This document shows positions 34,621 through 46,020 of a stretch of DNA of 64,000 nucleotides, one piece after another. Made by a program: the position numbers and the translations under genes. Source of the stretch: Prostheceraeus crozeri (Eukaryota; Platyhelminthes; Polycladida; Euryleptidae); contig CAJQUW010005701.1 of the NCBI GenBank assembly GCA_907163375.1, positions 248,001 through 312,000 on the forward strand, given 5' to 3'. The notes below the pieces were generated by a model. The model was not told the DNA's origin, did not search any database, and worked only from the letters and a program-made list of their open reading frames with translations. Within the stretch, counting starts at the first letter, position 1. Each line of letters starts with the position of its first letter.

Positions 34621-37600
34621 CACTAGGTGACATTCCCACGCGTAACGGAGCACCCCAAACATCCGTGGTTAAGGCATGGACTTCTAAATAGTAGCTACTG
34701 GACATGAAACTTGTCGAGTGAAAGCGTTGTGTCTTGCAATTGGAGGCCAGTGAACGCGCAAATGAAAACATTGTACTTAGTCTAATGAACAATGCAAGCA
34801 GGCGTGAGCTTTGCAGCCGTCGACGTGTTATTGATCTACGACCAACCTTGATTGTGAAGTCAATTTATGATGCAGCGCGTGGGAAGCACGTTGTTCTCCT
34901 TCTGATCGTTATGCCGAATAAGTGCGCCGCTGTCGGATGTACATCTGGATACTCAAACCACACAACTGCACCACATGTAACGTTTCATCGATTTCCTCTC
35001 AAAAATCAGGATTTACTTCGAGTTTGCATTAATCGAATACCTCGAAAAGACTTCACACCAACTCAAAACAGTCGCTTGTGCTCCCTACATTTCGTGGAAA
35101 CCGATTTCTCAACCAGCAGCGTTGACATTAATGTAACGCGGAAGCGTAAACGTGGTGATCAGTCACTACAACGAAGAGTTTTAAAATCCGACGCCATTCC
35201 ATCTCTTTTTCCTAACCTTCCTGTGCGTTTTTCATCGACTCCAGTGTCTCGCCGAAGTGAAAAGGCAACGTCGAGTTCTCGTATCCAAACCCAAAATGAA
35301 AACTTTGCAGATCTTGCTGAGCAAATGCTCTCCGAAGATACAGTATCTTCGATCGAAGAATTGCACAGCGGCTTAACTTCAGAAGTAGCGAAGCCGACAG
35401 GATTTCATTTGTTTTTTAATAATGGAGTATTGATCATTGGGCTAATTGACTCTTCGCATGTCCCGTTGTTTAAAGTCTCAATCGTCGTCGATCGTGAAAT
35501 GTGTGCTCGTGCCTACTTGAAAAATGTTCTTCTTGTGTCTTCGCAGTATAATCATATAATTCCTGAAAAAGTAACAGCTGTTTCTCAAATAAGCAATCTG
35601 ATGTCATTTTTAAAATCTATATGAAGACTACGTCCCTAATCGCTCCATTCAAGCGTGCATAGATTATCTCGAGGATGCATTAGAAATGTACGATGATGTT
35701 CAGGAATCATCTCGATTGAGATTTCTGATTGAACAATTGAAATTGTCGACAACTTCCAAACATGGGCGACGGTATACTCCCGAAATTATCGTTTTTTCTT
35801 ACGTGTTGTATTCTGTAAGCTCATCTGCCTATGTTCAATTATGTAACAGTAATGTTTTATACTTGCCATCTGTGAGAACATTGCAAAAGATCACGAAAAT
35901 GACGAGTTCTAATGATAAACTCGATGATAATGAGTATTTGAAACTTCGAATATCGAAATTAAATGATTTCGATAAATCTGTAATTTTGGTGATTGATGAG
36001 ATTTACGTTGCAAGACGGCCAGAGTTTACTGGTGGTCGTATTAGTGGTTTGACTGGTGATTGTGATATAGCGAGGACAGCTCTGTGTTTTATGATAAAAT
36101 CGTTGAGTTCGAAATATCGAGATATTGTTGGTATCTTCCCGATAAAATCCTTGACTGCTGATAAACTTTTTGAATGCTACAAGCATATAATGAGCATTCT
36201 ACATAACATAGGATTTCTTGTAAGAGCCATTTTAGTGGACAACAGCCATCCCAATCGTAAATTTTTTATTTCCCATCTCTGTGGTGGAACTCTTAAACCA
36301 TCTGTTGTGAATTTCTGGACTAATGAAGAAATGTTTCTGATTTTCGATCCGACACATAATGTCAAGAATATTTATAATAACTTTCAAAAACGTCGAATTT
36401 TCCAATGTCCCTCCATGCCACGATATTTCGATGGTGCAACTGCCAAGTTTTCTTATCTTGAGTTTGTTTTTGAAATTGAAAGTGATAAACCCATGGGTCA
36501 TAAATTGACTAAAGCCGTTTTAATGCCCAAAAGTATCGAAAAAATATCGGTAAAATTGTCATCTGCCGTTTTACATGAGTCGACGATTAATGCTTTGTAT
36601 CACTATGTATTTTAAATCATATTTTGTACCTATTGAAAATTAACTAGTCATTAGCTTGTTTTTTCTTTATTTTTATTTTTGTTACCTTGACGCACTTTGC
36701 TACGTTGAATTATGGTCGCCATGAGACCGCTTCTGTTTTGGGATTGTTTCCGAAAGTATGGAAAGTGTTAAATGTTAAAACCACTTCTATAGGCCATCAT
36801 AAGCGTGACATAGCTCGCGATAGTGTGTCTTCTATTAACGACTGGAAACTCTGTTTTAGAAGAGTTTGCTGACTTCCTTGAACGGTGGGAACAAAGTAAT
36901 GGACAAGGGATGACATCGGAAACTTTTCTTGCGAATATTCTGACATGTCGCGCATTACCGGAATTTGCTAGCTTTCTGATGCAGTCATGTGGTTTCAAAT
37001 ACGTTTTGTTGGGCAACAATCCGACTGCTTGGAAGGAAGATTTGGATGGATTCGCCAACTTAGTGGTGCTAATTATTATATTTCTGTACGTCAACTTTTA
37101 GAAAGCTGTAATAAGATCAAAACCATATCGCTGATGAAGTTCTCTCATATTGATGTGAAGACGTTGTCCTGCATAGCTTCACAAAATTCAAAAGATTCAG
37201 ATTGTGTGAATAGTGCTTGTGCTATTGAAATTTATACCTGTCTATCAACGTTTCGTGATCCTGATGATAGTGTTGGCAGTGATTTATTATGTGGCTGGAG
37301 CTTGTGCCCGATCTGTCTCTCGTATCCATAGATGTAGCCTATATATTGCAAGGATAGTTTAGTTGAAGAAAAGACCCCCTTTGAATTTGAAATGGAAGAA
37401 TCACCAGAGGCTTCGAAATTTCTGAGAGAAATTGACCGAGGTGGATTGTTAGAACCACGTGATCACACTTTTCAGTTGTGTATTTTTGCATGGAAAGTTT
37501 TTTCAGACATCACATCATCGCCTTCTCTATTAAGTCAGCTTTTATCGGCTCCTAATCAAACTTTGGTTTTTACCAGCGTCGTCGAAAACGTAATCAATGA

Positions 37601-38412
37601 TAATTTTGACATTTTTATAGGTAATACTCATTGTGCAAGTGGTCATGACCTCATTTTTTCTCTCAGTAAGAGTTTTTTCAACTGTATGGCTAAAATGTTT
37701 GTTAGAAATTTATCTGATTCTTCCAGAGACAACAAATCTATAGAAAGGAAAAAGAAAAAATTGAATAGTAAATCCTGTCTTTGAGTAAATTTGCATATTT
37801 ATTTGAACTCCTCTCATACAGTCATGTGTAATAAAATAGCTACTGAGAATATTGCTTTATTGAATTGTGTTCAAATAGTACGAATGAATATATGAATATG
37901 CTAGCTTATGTAATCGAAAAATGAATTGATTTGTTGATAGTGAATGCCTATAAACCATGAGACAACAAAAATAAAGCCAGAATTTCTGTCAGCCATTGGC
38001 CTCCAGATGTAAAGAGGAAAATTAGTTTCATGTCCAGGTGCCATATATATCTAGAAGTCCATGGTTAAGGGCATACCTCAGCACGTTGCACTAAGAGTCA
38101 GCAATCACGTGATCTGATGCTGTCAAAACATGGGGAATGTTTATGAATCCGCGCGGGCGAGCGTTCATAGTTTACGCGTTGCCGCTTGAATCACGGATGA
38201 ACCGCTCAGCATATTGTCTGCCCTGAACATGAAATTTAGGTCCTATCACATTGTTTAGCCTCCACATATACAGGCAAATGAGACGCAAGTCTTTGTATCA
38301 GGACTGCCTACATACATGTTGCCGCAATGTCACGCGCAGCTGCTCGGATGTTTGGGCTCATGTGTGATTACGCGTAGCTTGCGCGTAATTGAACGTGTCA
38401 TGTCACCTAGTG
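34621..38412 (+). mobile_element. P-element-type transposon, 3.8 kb
   Basis: The outermost inverted match is CACTAGGTGACAT (34621-34633 and 38400-38412), starting CA like P elements. A stronger inverted pair of about 80 bp lies just inside (about 34663-34748 and 37990-38070; shared words GGCATGGACTTCTA, GGACATGAAACT, GGAGGCCA). No clear 8 bp duplication remains, so the outer edges are less sure than the content. One THAP-containing transposase fills the middle on the plus strand. After it (37785-37985) nothing else is seen. Confidence 0.8.
34911..37784 (+). pseudogene. P-type (THAP9-like) transposase
   Basis: The THAP finger starts at ATG 34911 (MPNKCAAVGCTSGY, HRFPLKNQ, LCSLHF, then AIPSLFPNLP), which is why the upstream in-frame ATG at 34734 is not preferred. 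From about 35614 the frame continues as NLYEDYVPNRS and 35686-36615 holds the catalytic core: VILVIDEIYVARRPEF (first Asp), AILVDNSHPNRKFF, and FDPTHNVKNIYNNFQ. Later parts are in other frames: THFATLNYGRHETAS (36690), FLERWEQSNGQGMTSET (36880), RQLSGANYYISVRQLLES (37050) and the C-terminal RGGLLEPRDHTFQLC (37437). There are about four frame breaks, one of which (36603-36690) could be an intron since P-type genes are spliced. Length and order of parts match a full transposase of about 850-900 residues. Confidence 0.88.
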
Positions 38413-39274
38413 GGAAAATGATGCTAGAAAATGTCACAATGAATACTTTAGGAATTGGATGTATACAACAGATCTGTTGATCTAGTCACACAACAGCTGT
38501 ATGCTGCCGCACGATAAATCAGGAGTTTCGAAATCACACACTCGTGATGTTTATTTGTTTTTTTTTTATTTTATTTTGCTAGCGATGTTTATTTGCCGTC
38601 AAACTTTTGATTATCAGGTCTATTTGGATGAAAGATAAACAACTTCCTAAAAATGTCAATTTTTCATTTCGTAATCGCAATTGATAAGACAAAGAATCAG
38701 ACGAGCAAAATTCAAGCCTTTATCAGAATCAGATTAAGCTAAACGCGCATTTGATTGAAATCAGAACATATTGGTGTGCTATTTATGATGTCATAAGCAC
38801 ATGGATGTAGAATACCGGTAATTACCAATACATTACCGGAAAGGTAACTTAAAAAAATTACCGGTATGCACGGTAAATTGCCGGTCTAGATTGTCAGCTT
38901 CTTGAATTCATCATGAATGCCGCGACACTTCCATTGGGAGTACATGTCCTCAGCTGACTAGTGCTGTAAAGAAATAAATAAAATGATGTATATTAAAGAT
39001 ATACAATATATATGACAAGTGTAAAGGTATATTTACTTTCGGTCATCACATCGACCCCTCATATCAGTAACTCGGCTGCAGATCTCTTAAAAGTAATTAG
39101 ATTGTGGTTTAGCATACATAATGTAGGATATCTCACAAGAACCACATACATTAACAGTCAAGAGCAAAATAAATCAAATTTTCGAGAATTTTTTGAGTGG
39201 ACAAAAAAGGAAGAACACTTTTGCTGGATATTGCCATATATTTTTCAAAAACTTTTGATCGGAATTTTGGTCAA
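38413..39274. other. No gene; CCGGTAATTACC-rich patch
   Basis: At 38813-38886 the words ACCGGTAATTACC, ATTACCGG and GGTAAATTGCCGG recur in both orientations, resembling one end of a non-autonomous element. No partner found. An open frame at 39012-39281 has no recognised motif. Confidence 0.35.
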
Positions 39275-39350
39275 GCTGTGAAAATATGTTCTCTACATGC
39301 GTTGAGTCACACGTGTGACTCAACGCATGTAGAGAACATATTTTCACAGC
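39275..39350. repeat. 76 bp perfect palindrome, no loop
   Basis: Two 38 bp arms (GCTGTGAAAATATGTTCTCT...) meet directly at 39312/39313 in CACAC|GTGTG with no spacer and no mismatch. A second small perfect palindrome, CATCTGGTACCAGATG, follows at 39364-39379. Such a sequence can extrude as a cruciform and is normally unstable, so it is either very young, selected, or a cloning/assembly fold-back artefact. Confidence 0.97.
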
Positions 39351-39976
39351 ACCATATTTTCACATCTGGTACCAGATGAAAAACATTGGTAGACTTTCCA
39401 CGACGACGACGAAACTACTGTTTTCATAAGTAATTCAGCTTATAGGGTCCCTCAAAAAACTTCGGAACTGCTTTCTAAAACTTGATTAGTTTGCATATTG
39501 GAAGATGTAAAAGACTATTAAATCGTGAAATTTTGAAACTAAATTAAGAAATATGTGATTTAAAAGAATCTGATAGCCTCTATCTTCTGGCGCATTGTCC
39601 GATATCTTCGTTGAGGACAAACTGCACATCTTCTATTTCAGATAATTCCGAATCGATTTCAGATCTGTGGAAATGAATTTCAGACATTTGCAGATGAATT
39701 GAAGATACTCCAATTGAATTTGAGATCTTTTCAAATTTGTTTCTGAGATATCTGACATTCAATTAGAGAAATTTGAATTCCATCTGATGCCTGAAATTCA
39801 TTTTAAAGGTTTGAAATAGACATGGAAGCTGATAATGTCAAATAATAAGTGCATAGATTTCTGTTTCGGCGTACAGAGGCAGTCAAGAAGAATCGGAGCG
39901 TCTTCCATGCCTTAATGCGTATTTACAAGTTTCACTCTGCACACTTTGAAATGAGTAGAGGATGGAAGTTTTAGTA
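39351..39976. other. No gene recognised
   Basis: AT-rich spacer up to the pogo element. A minus-strand open frame at 39580-39762 (MSEIHFHRSEIDSELSEIED) reflects the recurring word ATTTCAGAT rather than a known protein. Confidence 0.35.
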
Positions 39977-40936
39977 GGGTAAACTCGGCAAAATTGGATA
40001 CTTTTTAACAAAACTACGGGAATTGGAAGTCTTAATCAAGCATGTAATGGGAACAGATACCGGGATCTTCACTATAGATTAGTTTAAGGTCAATGTGAGT
40101 CACTTAATCGAATCCGTTGTCAATAACACCGCAAAGCAAGATAATTCGTTCCCTCAAGCTCGCATGTATGAAAAAATCACATAAGCAAAGTGCAGCCCAA
40201 TCCTTATTTTCAACGGATGCGTGCAAAGTGAAGGTGAGTAATTCAATTGGTGAATTTTATATGCTGACTTACCTAGGGAAATCAAGATTGCGTTTTGAGC
40301 TTGTAAGTTATTCAAATGAGAATCTATGTCCAGATATTATAAAATAAAGGTAGTTGAAAACTTGGACACCATGTTTAGGGTAATTTGGACTCCACATCAG
40401 GGTAATTTGGACACTGGTTGCAATAATTAGTATGTAGCCTGTGAGTAATTAGGCTCGTATAAAGTTGATCTGCGTATGGCCCATAGTATGACTCTGACCT
40501 GGCACGAATGATACCCGATTGACTAGCATAAGGGTTTGTTATTGTTGTCCTACATCAACAAAGAAGACTTTCTATTTTAGAGACGTTGAAGTCGCTTTTA
40601 GATTGCTGTTGGTAGTTTTCTATATACTTAACATCATAAGTACGGTATGATGAAAAGTGACTTCATTATACCCTAATTTTTAAATATGCCTATAGTGCAC
40701 AGTCTATATGCTACTGTACAATTTATGGGTATCTCGTGGCTTGCTAGTTTATTCGCCTACAAAATTGAAAGACATAGGCCTACATATCAAGGCAGTGATC
40801 TATATCCACTAGGCATAACATGATTCACAGGAATGAACCCTCCACTTGTGCATGTACATAAGCTATAGGACTCATTAGATTCAAATAGTAGGCCAAAGGC
40901 TGACAACTTGATTGTGTATTTTCAGACATAGCCTAG

Positions 40937-43483
40937 ATGGGTGGACTCAAGCGCGATCGCCATTATCAGCAATGGACCGCAACAGAGATGCGAAAAGCTA
41001 TAGAAGAAGCGAATAGGGAGTTTGAAGTTTCCAGATGTTCGAGAAAAGAAGATGCTATTGGTAAGTGGTGATTTAAGGTCTACAGGCCCATGCCTGCATT
41101 AAATACGCTAACATGGGTTTTTTGGAAACAATCATTGCGAACTTATCAATAGGGCTTTCATAAAGTAGGCCTACCTTAAATTAAATTGCTCGGGGCTATC
41201 CACCTCTTTGTGGCTATTAGGCATAGTCCTGGGCTTACATGCAATTTAGACTGAGCTTACTTTTTTGTGTAGATCTGGAATTTACGTAAAATGCTCATTA
41301 CATTACATATAATAAATAAGAGGTAGATAACTGCAATAATTTTAGGCACATGTAGGCCTAAATCAATTTATCAAAATGCAATAGCGTTTGTGCATCGATG
41401 ACGACCGTTCCATTAACGGGCTTCAATATCAGTATCTTAAGAATAAACGCTCATGGGGCCTATATGCCGTCTACATGAGTGCGTAGGTACCCGCGGGTCT
41501 GCATGTACACCTGTACATAATCAGAAGCACAAAAAGAACTTCTGTGTGAGTTGATCGTGAGTAGGCAGAAAAGGGGTTTCCAATGACAGTTGATATCGCA
41601 CGGACACTTCTGGTTGAATATTGTGAATTAAATAACATTCCTCATAATTTTGATAGCAAGAAACAGCGAGCCGGATGGGACGGGTGGGTTGGTTTTAAAA
41701 GGCGTAATCCGGGAATTGTATTGAGACAACCAGAGAACCTCTCTAGAAACCGTGCCCTTGGATGGAAGAAATCATAGCTTTTTCCAAAATCTTGACGAAT
41801 TTTTCACTATTGATGATATGAAAGATGCCCCAGATCGCTTTTTCAACGTAGATGAGACGGGCTTGCAGACCAAGGAGGCAAGGTACTTGCTCAGAAAGGT
41901 TGCAGAAATGTGCAGATAATTGTGTCAGCTGAGTGTGGCTCTACCACAACGATTGTGGCTGCCTGTAGCGCCGATGGCTACTATAATACCAGGGATGCGG
42001 AGTCCTATCATTTTTATAGGACTCCGACTCCGGGGTTGATAGGACTCCGACTCCGGGTGGCCTTGTTTTTTGAAAAATTAACTGGCAACCTATATCATAG
42101 ATCATTACAGGCTTAACTGAACCTATTTTCAGGGATCATTGCTGTATCAATTATCAATCATTTTCGATGAAAGTTCATTAAATGTCGCTTTCAGTTGGAT
42201 GCATACGACCCGGCTCCTCCCATCTTCTTGATGTGTGCTTCACACGGTTTTTCTCCAGGCTCTACCACGCACATCCTTCTCAAAAATATGAGTACACTTT
42301 CTATTTAAAATATGCGCTTTAGAGGACCCATCACACACGATTAACGTGAGGGTAAGAGGATAATGTTCTCAAACAAACTATAGTATTTCATTTTTGTCTC
42401 TCATGTGACCTTCGGCGCGCAGGTGTGATCGAGGCTAGGAAGGCTTGTTTTCTCTACTTAATCACCGAGTGAAAAGGCAATCCCTTTTTCACTATCACAA
42501 GTCATTCCCTCAACTATTTCAAGCTTTGCATGCGCTGCTGTCTCTGTACTTTTGTTTGACGGAGAAAGTTGATATCAAGATAGTGTACGAAAATAAATAA
42601 TTTGCTTGTATTATATTTCGGGTCTAATGATAGGCCGGAGTCCGGAGTCCTATCATTTGATAGGACTCCGACTCCAGCATAAATGATAGGACTCCGACTC
42701 CGACTCCGCATCCCTGCTACATACCACTAATAGTCATCTTTAAGGGAACTAGGAAACCCACCGCTGAAGTAATCGAATCCTTGCCAAAGGAAACAGTCGC
42801 AGAATATGTCCAAATCTGGCTGGATCGATAAAGATCTGTTCATGAATTGGTTTAAACATTTTCTGAAGCATTTGCCAAAACGATGCCTAAATGAGAAATT
42901 GGTTCTCTTATGGATGGACATCGTAGTCAAGAGAGTCAAGAACTCTTTCAGGAAGCCTCAAAAAATAATGTTGAGTTGATTAGTTTGCCATCAATCAAGT
43001 TTTAGTGTTTTTGGGCCTTTGATCATGTCGAGAAAGATGCCGGTCATTTATTGATTAAAACCCCGGTAAGGTAATATCGAAGACTTCTTTCTGTGAGTTG
43101 TTCTCGGGAGCCTGGAAAACTGCGTGTAAAAAAGAAAATGCTGCGAGTATTTCAGGCTTCCGGAAGACAGGATTATTTCCGTTATCATTTGACGCATTAT
43201 CAAAAGATAGTTTTCTTATTTCCACAGAACTTCTTGGTTCCAACCAGATTGAAGTTAATGAGGAATCGACTTCTCCCGAAAGTGATGAAAACAATTTGTC
43301 TCTGTCTTAGGTGCTCTGCAAAATGTGGGAAGTGAAGCACCGCCATGTACTCTTCAAGAAGATGGTATAACTACCAGCAACCATCAAGGTGAAATAATCA
43401 CGACAGCTGATGGTCATACATACCAATGCATTGGTAGCTCTGCACACTCTACTTCTCTTCAATTAGACACTCTAGATGCCTGA
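40937..43483 (+). pseudogene. pogo-type transposase
   Basis: A first exon (40937-41060) encodes a Psq-like helix-turn-helix (MGGLKRDRHYQQWTATEMRK, AIEEANREFEV) and ends before GTAAGT. The next part begins near 41565 (EKGFPMTVDIARTLLVEYCE, then AGWDGWVGFKRRNPGI: CENP-B-type DNA-binding domain). The catalytic part has FFNVDETGLQT (first Asp, near 41842), SAECGSTTTIVAACSADG, then after the 41990-42716 insert VIFKGTRKP, WIDKDLFMNWFKHFLKHLP, and MDGHRSQE (second Asp). The C-terminus reads FSGAWKTACKKENA, GFRKTGLFPLSFDALS and ends in LQLDTLDA at 43481-43483. Several frame changes (about four, for example near 41770, 42905 and 43015) show that it is dead. Confidence 0.85.
41990..42716. mobile_element. 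hAT-like non-autonomous element (727 bp) inside pogo transposase
   Basis: Inverted ends CAGGGATGCGGAGTC. On the right is CTACATAC (42717-42724), and the slightly altered CTATAATAC on the left is a decayed 8 bp duplication. Both ends carry runs of AGGACTCCGACTCC / GGAGTCGGAGTCC words, partly in tandem. It interrupts the pogo reading frame exactly between ...SADGYY and IPLIVIFKG. No transposase frame inside. Confidence 0.88.
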
Positions 43484-44149
43484 CGAGGCATCTTTTGACA
43501 GATTAATTCTGCCTTCGCATACGAATAGAAGACTGGGGTTGTGTATTAGTCCCGATAAGAATCAGCTAGATTCTTATTATGAAATAAGGTTCTGTCTGGT
43601 TCGAATACGTTCACTCCGGCGGAGTGTGTTTTGGGGAGTACCACCCTAAGCGTTAGTGTGTGAAGGTGAAAGAGAAGAAGATGAAGAATGTGCTGGAGAA
43701 TAGGGACCTTCGTCGGGAACAGCAGCAGCAGCAGCAGCAGGAGAACGTGACAGTGTCGACTCGAAGAGATCAACCGTAGGTGGTTCAACCGTGGTGCAAC
43801 GCTGGACTGAGGACGTCGCCATAGGCGGAGTAGCAATAAGCGAGTTCGGAGGAGACAGAGGAGCTGGGAGTCGATGTTGAGACTGAGATTGCGGTAGAGG
43901 TGACAAAGGAACATTGACATCGACTTGGTCAATGTGTCTACGGTGCAAGGTGCCGTCAGTTTCCATCCCTACATTCTGTCTCCAACCTTTTTCAGAAGAA
44001 TACCTTGACATGGGCGGCTCTCGTTCCCTCTGTAGAAAACTACATCCGTAATGTCAATATTGGCCGTCGTCCGCTTGTTCCTGCCGTGTAGTAGGTAAGA
44101 CGGTGTCTTCCCAGTTGTCGCGTGAAAAATGTGTTGTGGAGCCTGGTGA

Positions 44150-44152
44150 TCC

Positions 44153-44187
<35 letters not shown>
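44150..44187. repeat. (AT)n microsatellite
   Basis: Pure AT dinucleotide run of about 38 bp. Confidence 0.9.
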
Positions 44188-44190
<3 letters not shown>

Positions 44191-45388
44191 GTGGGATCCA
44201 TACAAACATTTGTGGAGTCTTCGGACAGACTAGATGATGGCGAGAGCCTCACGTTGCGTTTGAGAGTAGTTCTTCTCAGCTGCTGAAAGGCTTCGGGAAA
44301 TGCTGAGGATGGGATGGCCTTCTTGCTCCAATACAGCTCCTAGTGCATCCTCGGAGGCATCCACGTAGAGGTGGCAAGTTAAACCGACTTTGAAGCTACG
44401 AAGCACGTTTCCGTTGACGATGGCGTCAATCAAGTTGTCATAGGCGATGTTAGCTTCTTCGGTCCAAGTGAAGGCTGCTTCAGACAGGAGGTCGAATAAT
44501 GGCTTGGCCTTCGCGGCGAAGTTCTTCACAAAGCGGCTGTAATATTGAGCAAACCCAAGGAAAGATTGAAGCTGTTTGGCTGCTGTAGGTTTGGGTGCCT
44601 TCCTAACTGCTTGAATACGCTCTATATTCGGATGGATACCTTCTCCGTCGATGCTGAAGGCCAAATAAGTGGGGCTAGGTACACTGAACACAGACTTCTT
44701 CTCGTTAATTTGTACGTTATACGTTGAGAACTGAAAGTAGCTTGTGTAAACGCAGATCAGGTTTTTTTGATTGCTTGCCGAAACGATGATGTCATCCTGG
44801 TACGCTCTTACACCAGGTAATCCTTGAATGATGTTATCGATGACCTTTTGACAAATTCAAGGAGATGTAGGTAAACCGAACGGAAGGAACTGATATTGAA
44901 ATAATCCCCAGATGGTATGTACCGTTGTTGGCTCCTTTGAAGATTCGTCGAGGGATACTTGCAGGAAAGCGTTTGTCAAGTCTATTTTTGAAAAGGCAAC
45001 AGATCCAGCGAGTCCTTGAAACATGTCTTCGACTTACCTCGTTGTGTTGGCAGTCTGTTTCAGGTGTGGGTTCAATGTAACTCGAAAATTTCCCCAGCTT
45101 AATTCTTCCATCACTTTTAAGTGGCGTGACTGTGGGAGTAGCCCATGAACTGGATTGGACTGGCAGAAGGATCCCTTTGGACACAAGTTCGTCAATGTTC
45201 TGTTTTACAGCGCTCTGTAAAGCGAAAGGCACGGGCCTTGGTTTCTTGAAGATCGGGTCCTACGTGACTTTCAGGGCAACTGGTTCGATTTTGATGCCAC
45301 CGTTGTTGTTTGCTGCTTGATGGATGAGACGCGATATGACGGAAGGCAGTGGAGGCTGAACAATGTTAGCAACGTTGATTGTGACAGT

Positions 45389-46020
45389 CACAGAATTTAA
45401 TATTTTGTTTATCTGCTTCGGTTTGCTAGAAGTGTGATTAATACGAAACTGACGGCACATCGAGGAACCTATTAAGTGGGCAAAAAGGAATTCCTTATAC
45501 CTTACAGAGATAGGAAAAAGAGTCGTGCGTTGCTTGCGGATTAATGTGAGTTCCAGCAAAGTGCTTCGATTGCCAAAATTCCTTCAGATTCGAAGAATTC
45601 AGATCATTGCGCACAAGTTTTCTCCATAATGTTGGCCCTTCTGATCATTATTAAAAAAAGTAGCAGGCGTACGAAAATTAGTTCACTTGGTGATTTCACA
45701 TCCTCTCCTCGGCATTGCTCCCTGTATAGTGCATACATTGAATCGAAGCCAGGCATCGATGTGTGTTTTGGTGTGTGCGAAGTGATATCACAACAGGCAC
45801 GCATACCTCAATGCCTCTGGTGCACAGACCTAGGATGTGCTCTGGTGTCCTCTGCTGACAGCTTATTGTTTGCCATTTCCAGTAGCAAGCGATACACGAA
45901 TTATCCATTCGAGAAGGAGCAAGTTGTCTAATTCTGTGATGTGCCATTTCGATATTAAGGTGACATGCAATTCTTCCTTTCTAGGAAACCGAAGCGCGCA
46001 CAGATGAATCTAATTCTGTG
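45389..46020. mobile_element. hAT-like MITE, copy 2
   Basis: 632 bp relative of 1287-1805 in the same orientation. Ends CACAGAATTTA / TCTAATTCTGTG, flanked by a perfect 8 bp duplication GTGACAGT (45381-45388 and 46021-46028). Shared internal words include AAGTGGGCAAAAAG, AGAGATAGGAAAAA and CCTTCAGATTCGAAGAATT. It is longer than copy 1 by about 110 bp, mostly in the right half. It inserted into the gypsy fossil. Confidence 0.9.

Noticed and set aside
34734-34910. Upstream start of the P-type transposase at 34734
   Set aside because: THAP domains normally begin at the protein N-terminus, MPxxC, which is at 34911; the earlier part overlaps the subterminal repeat.
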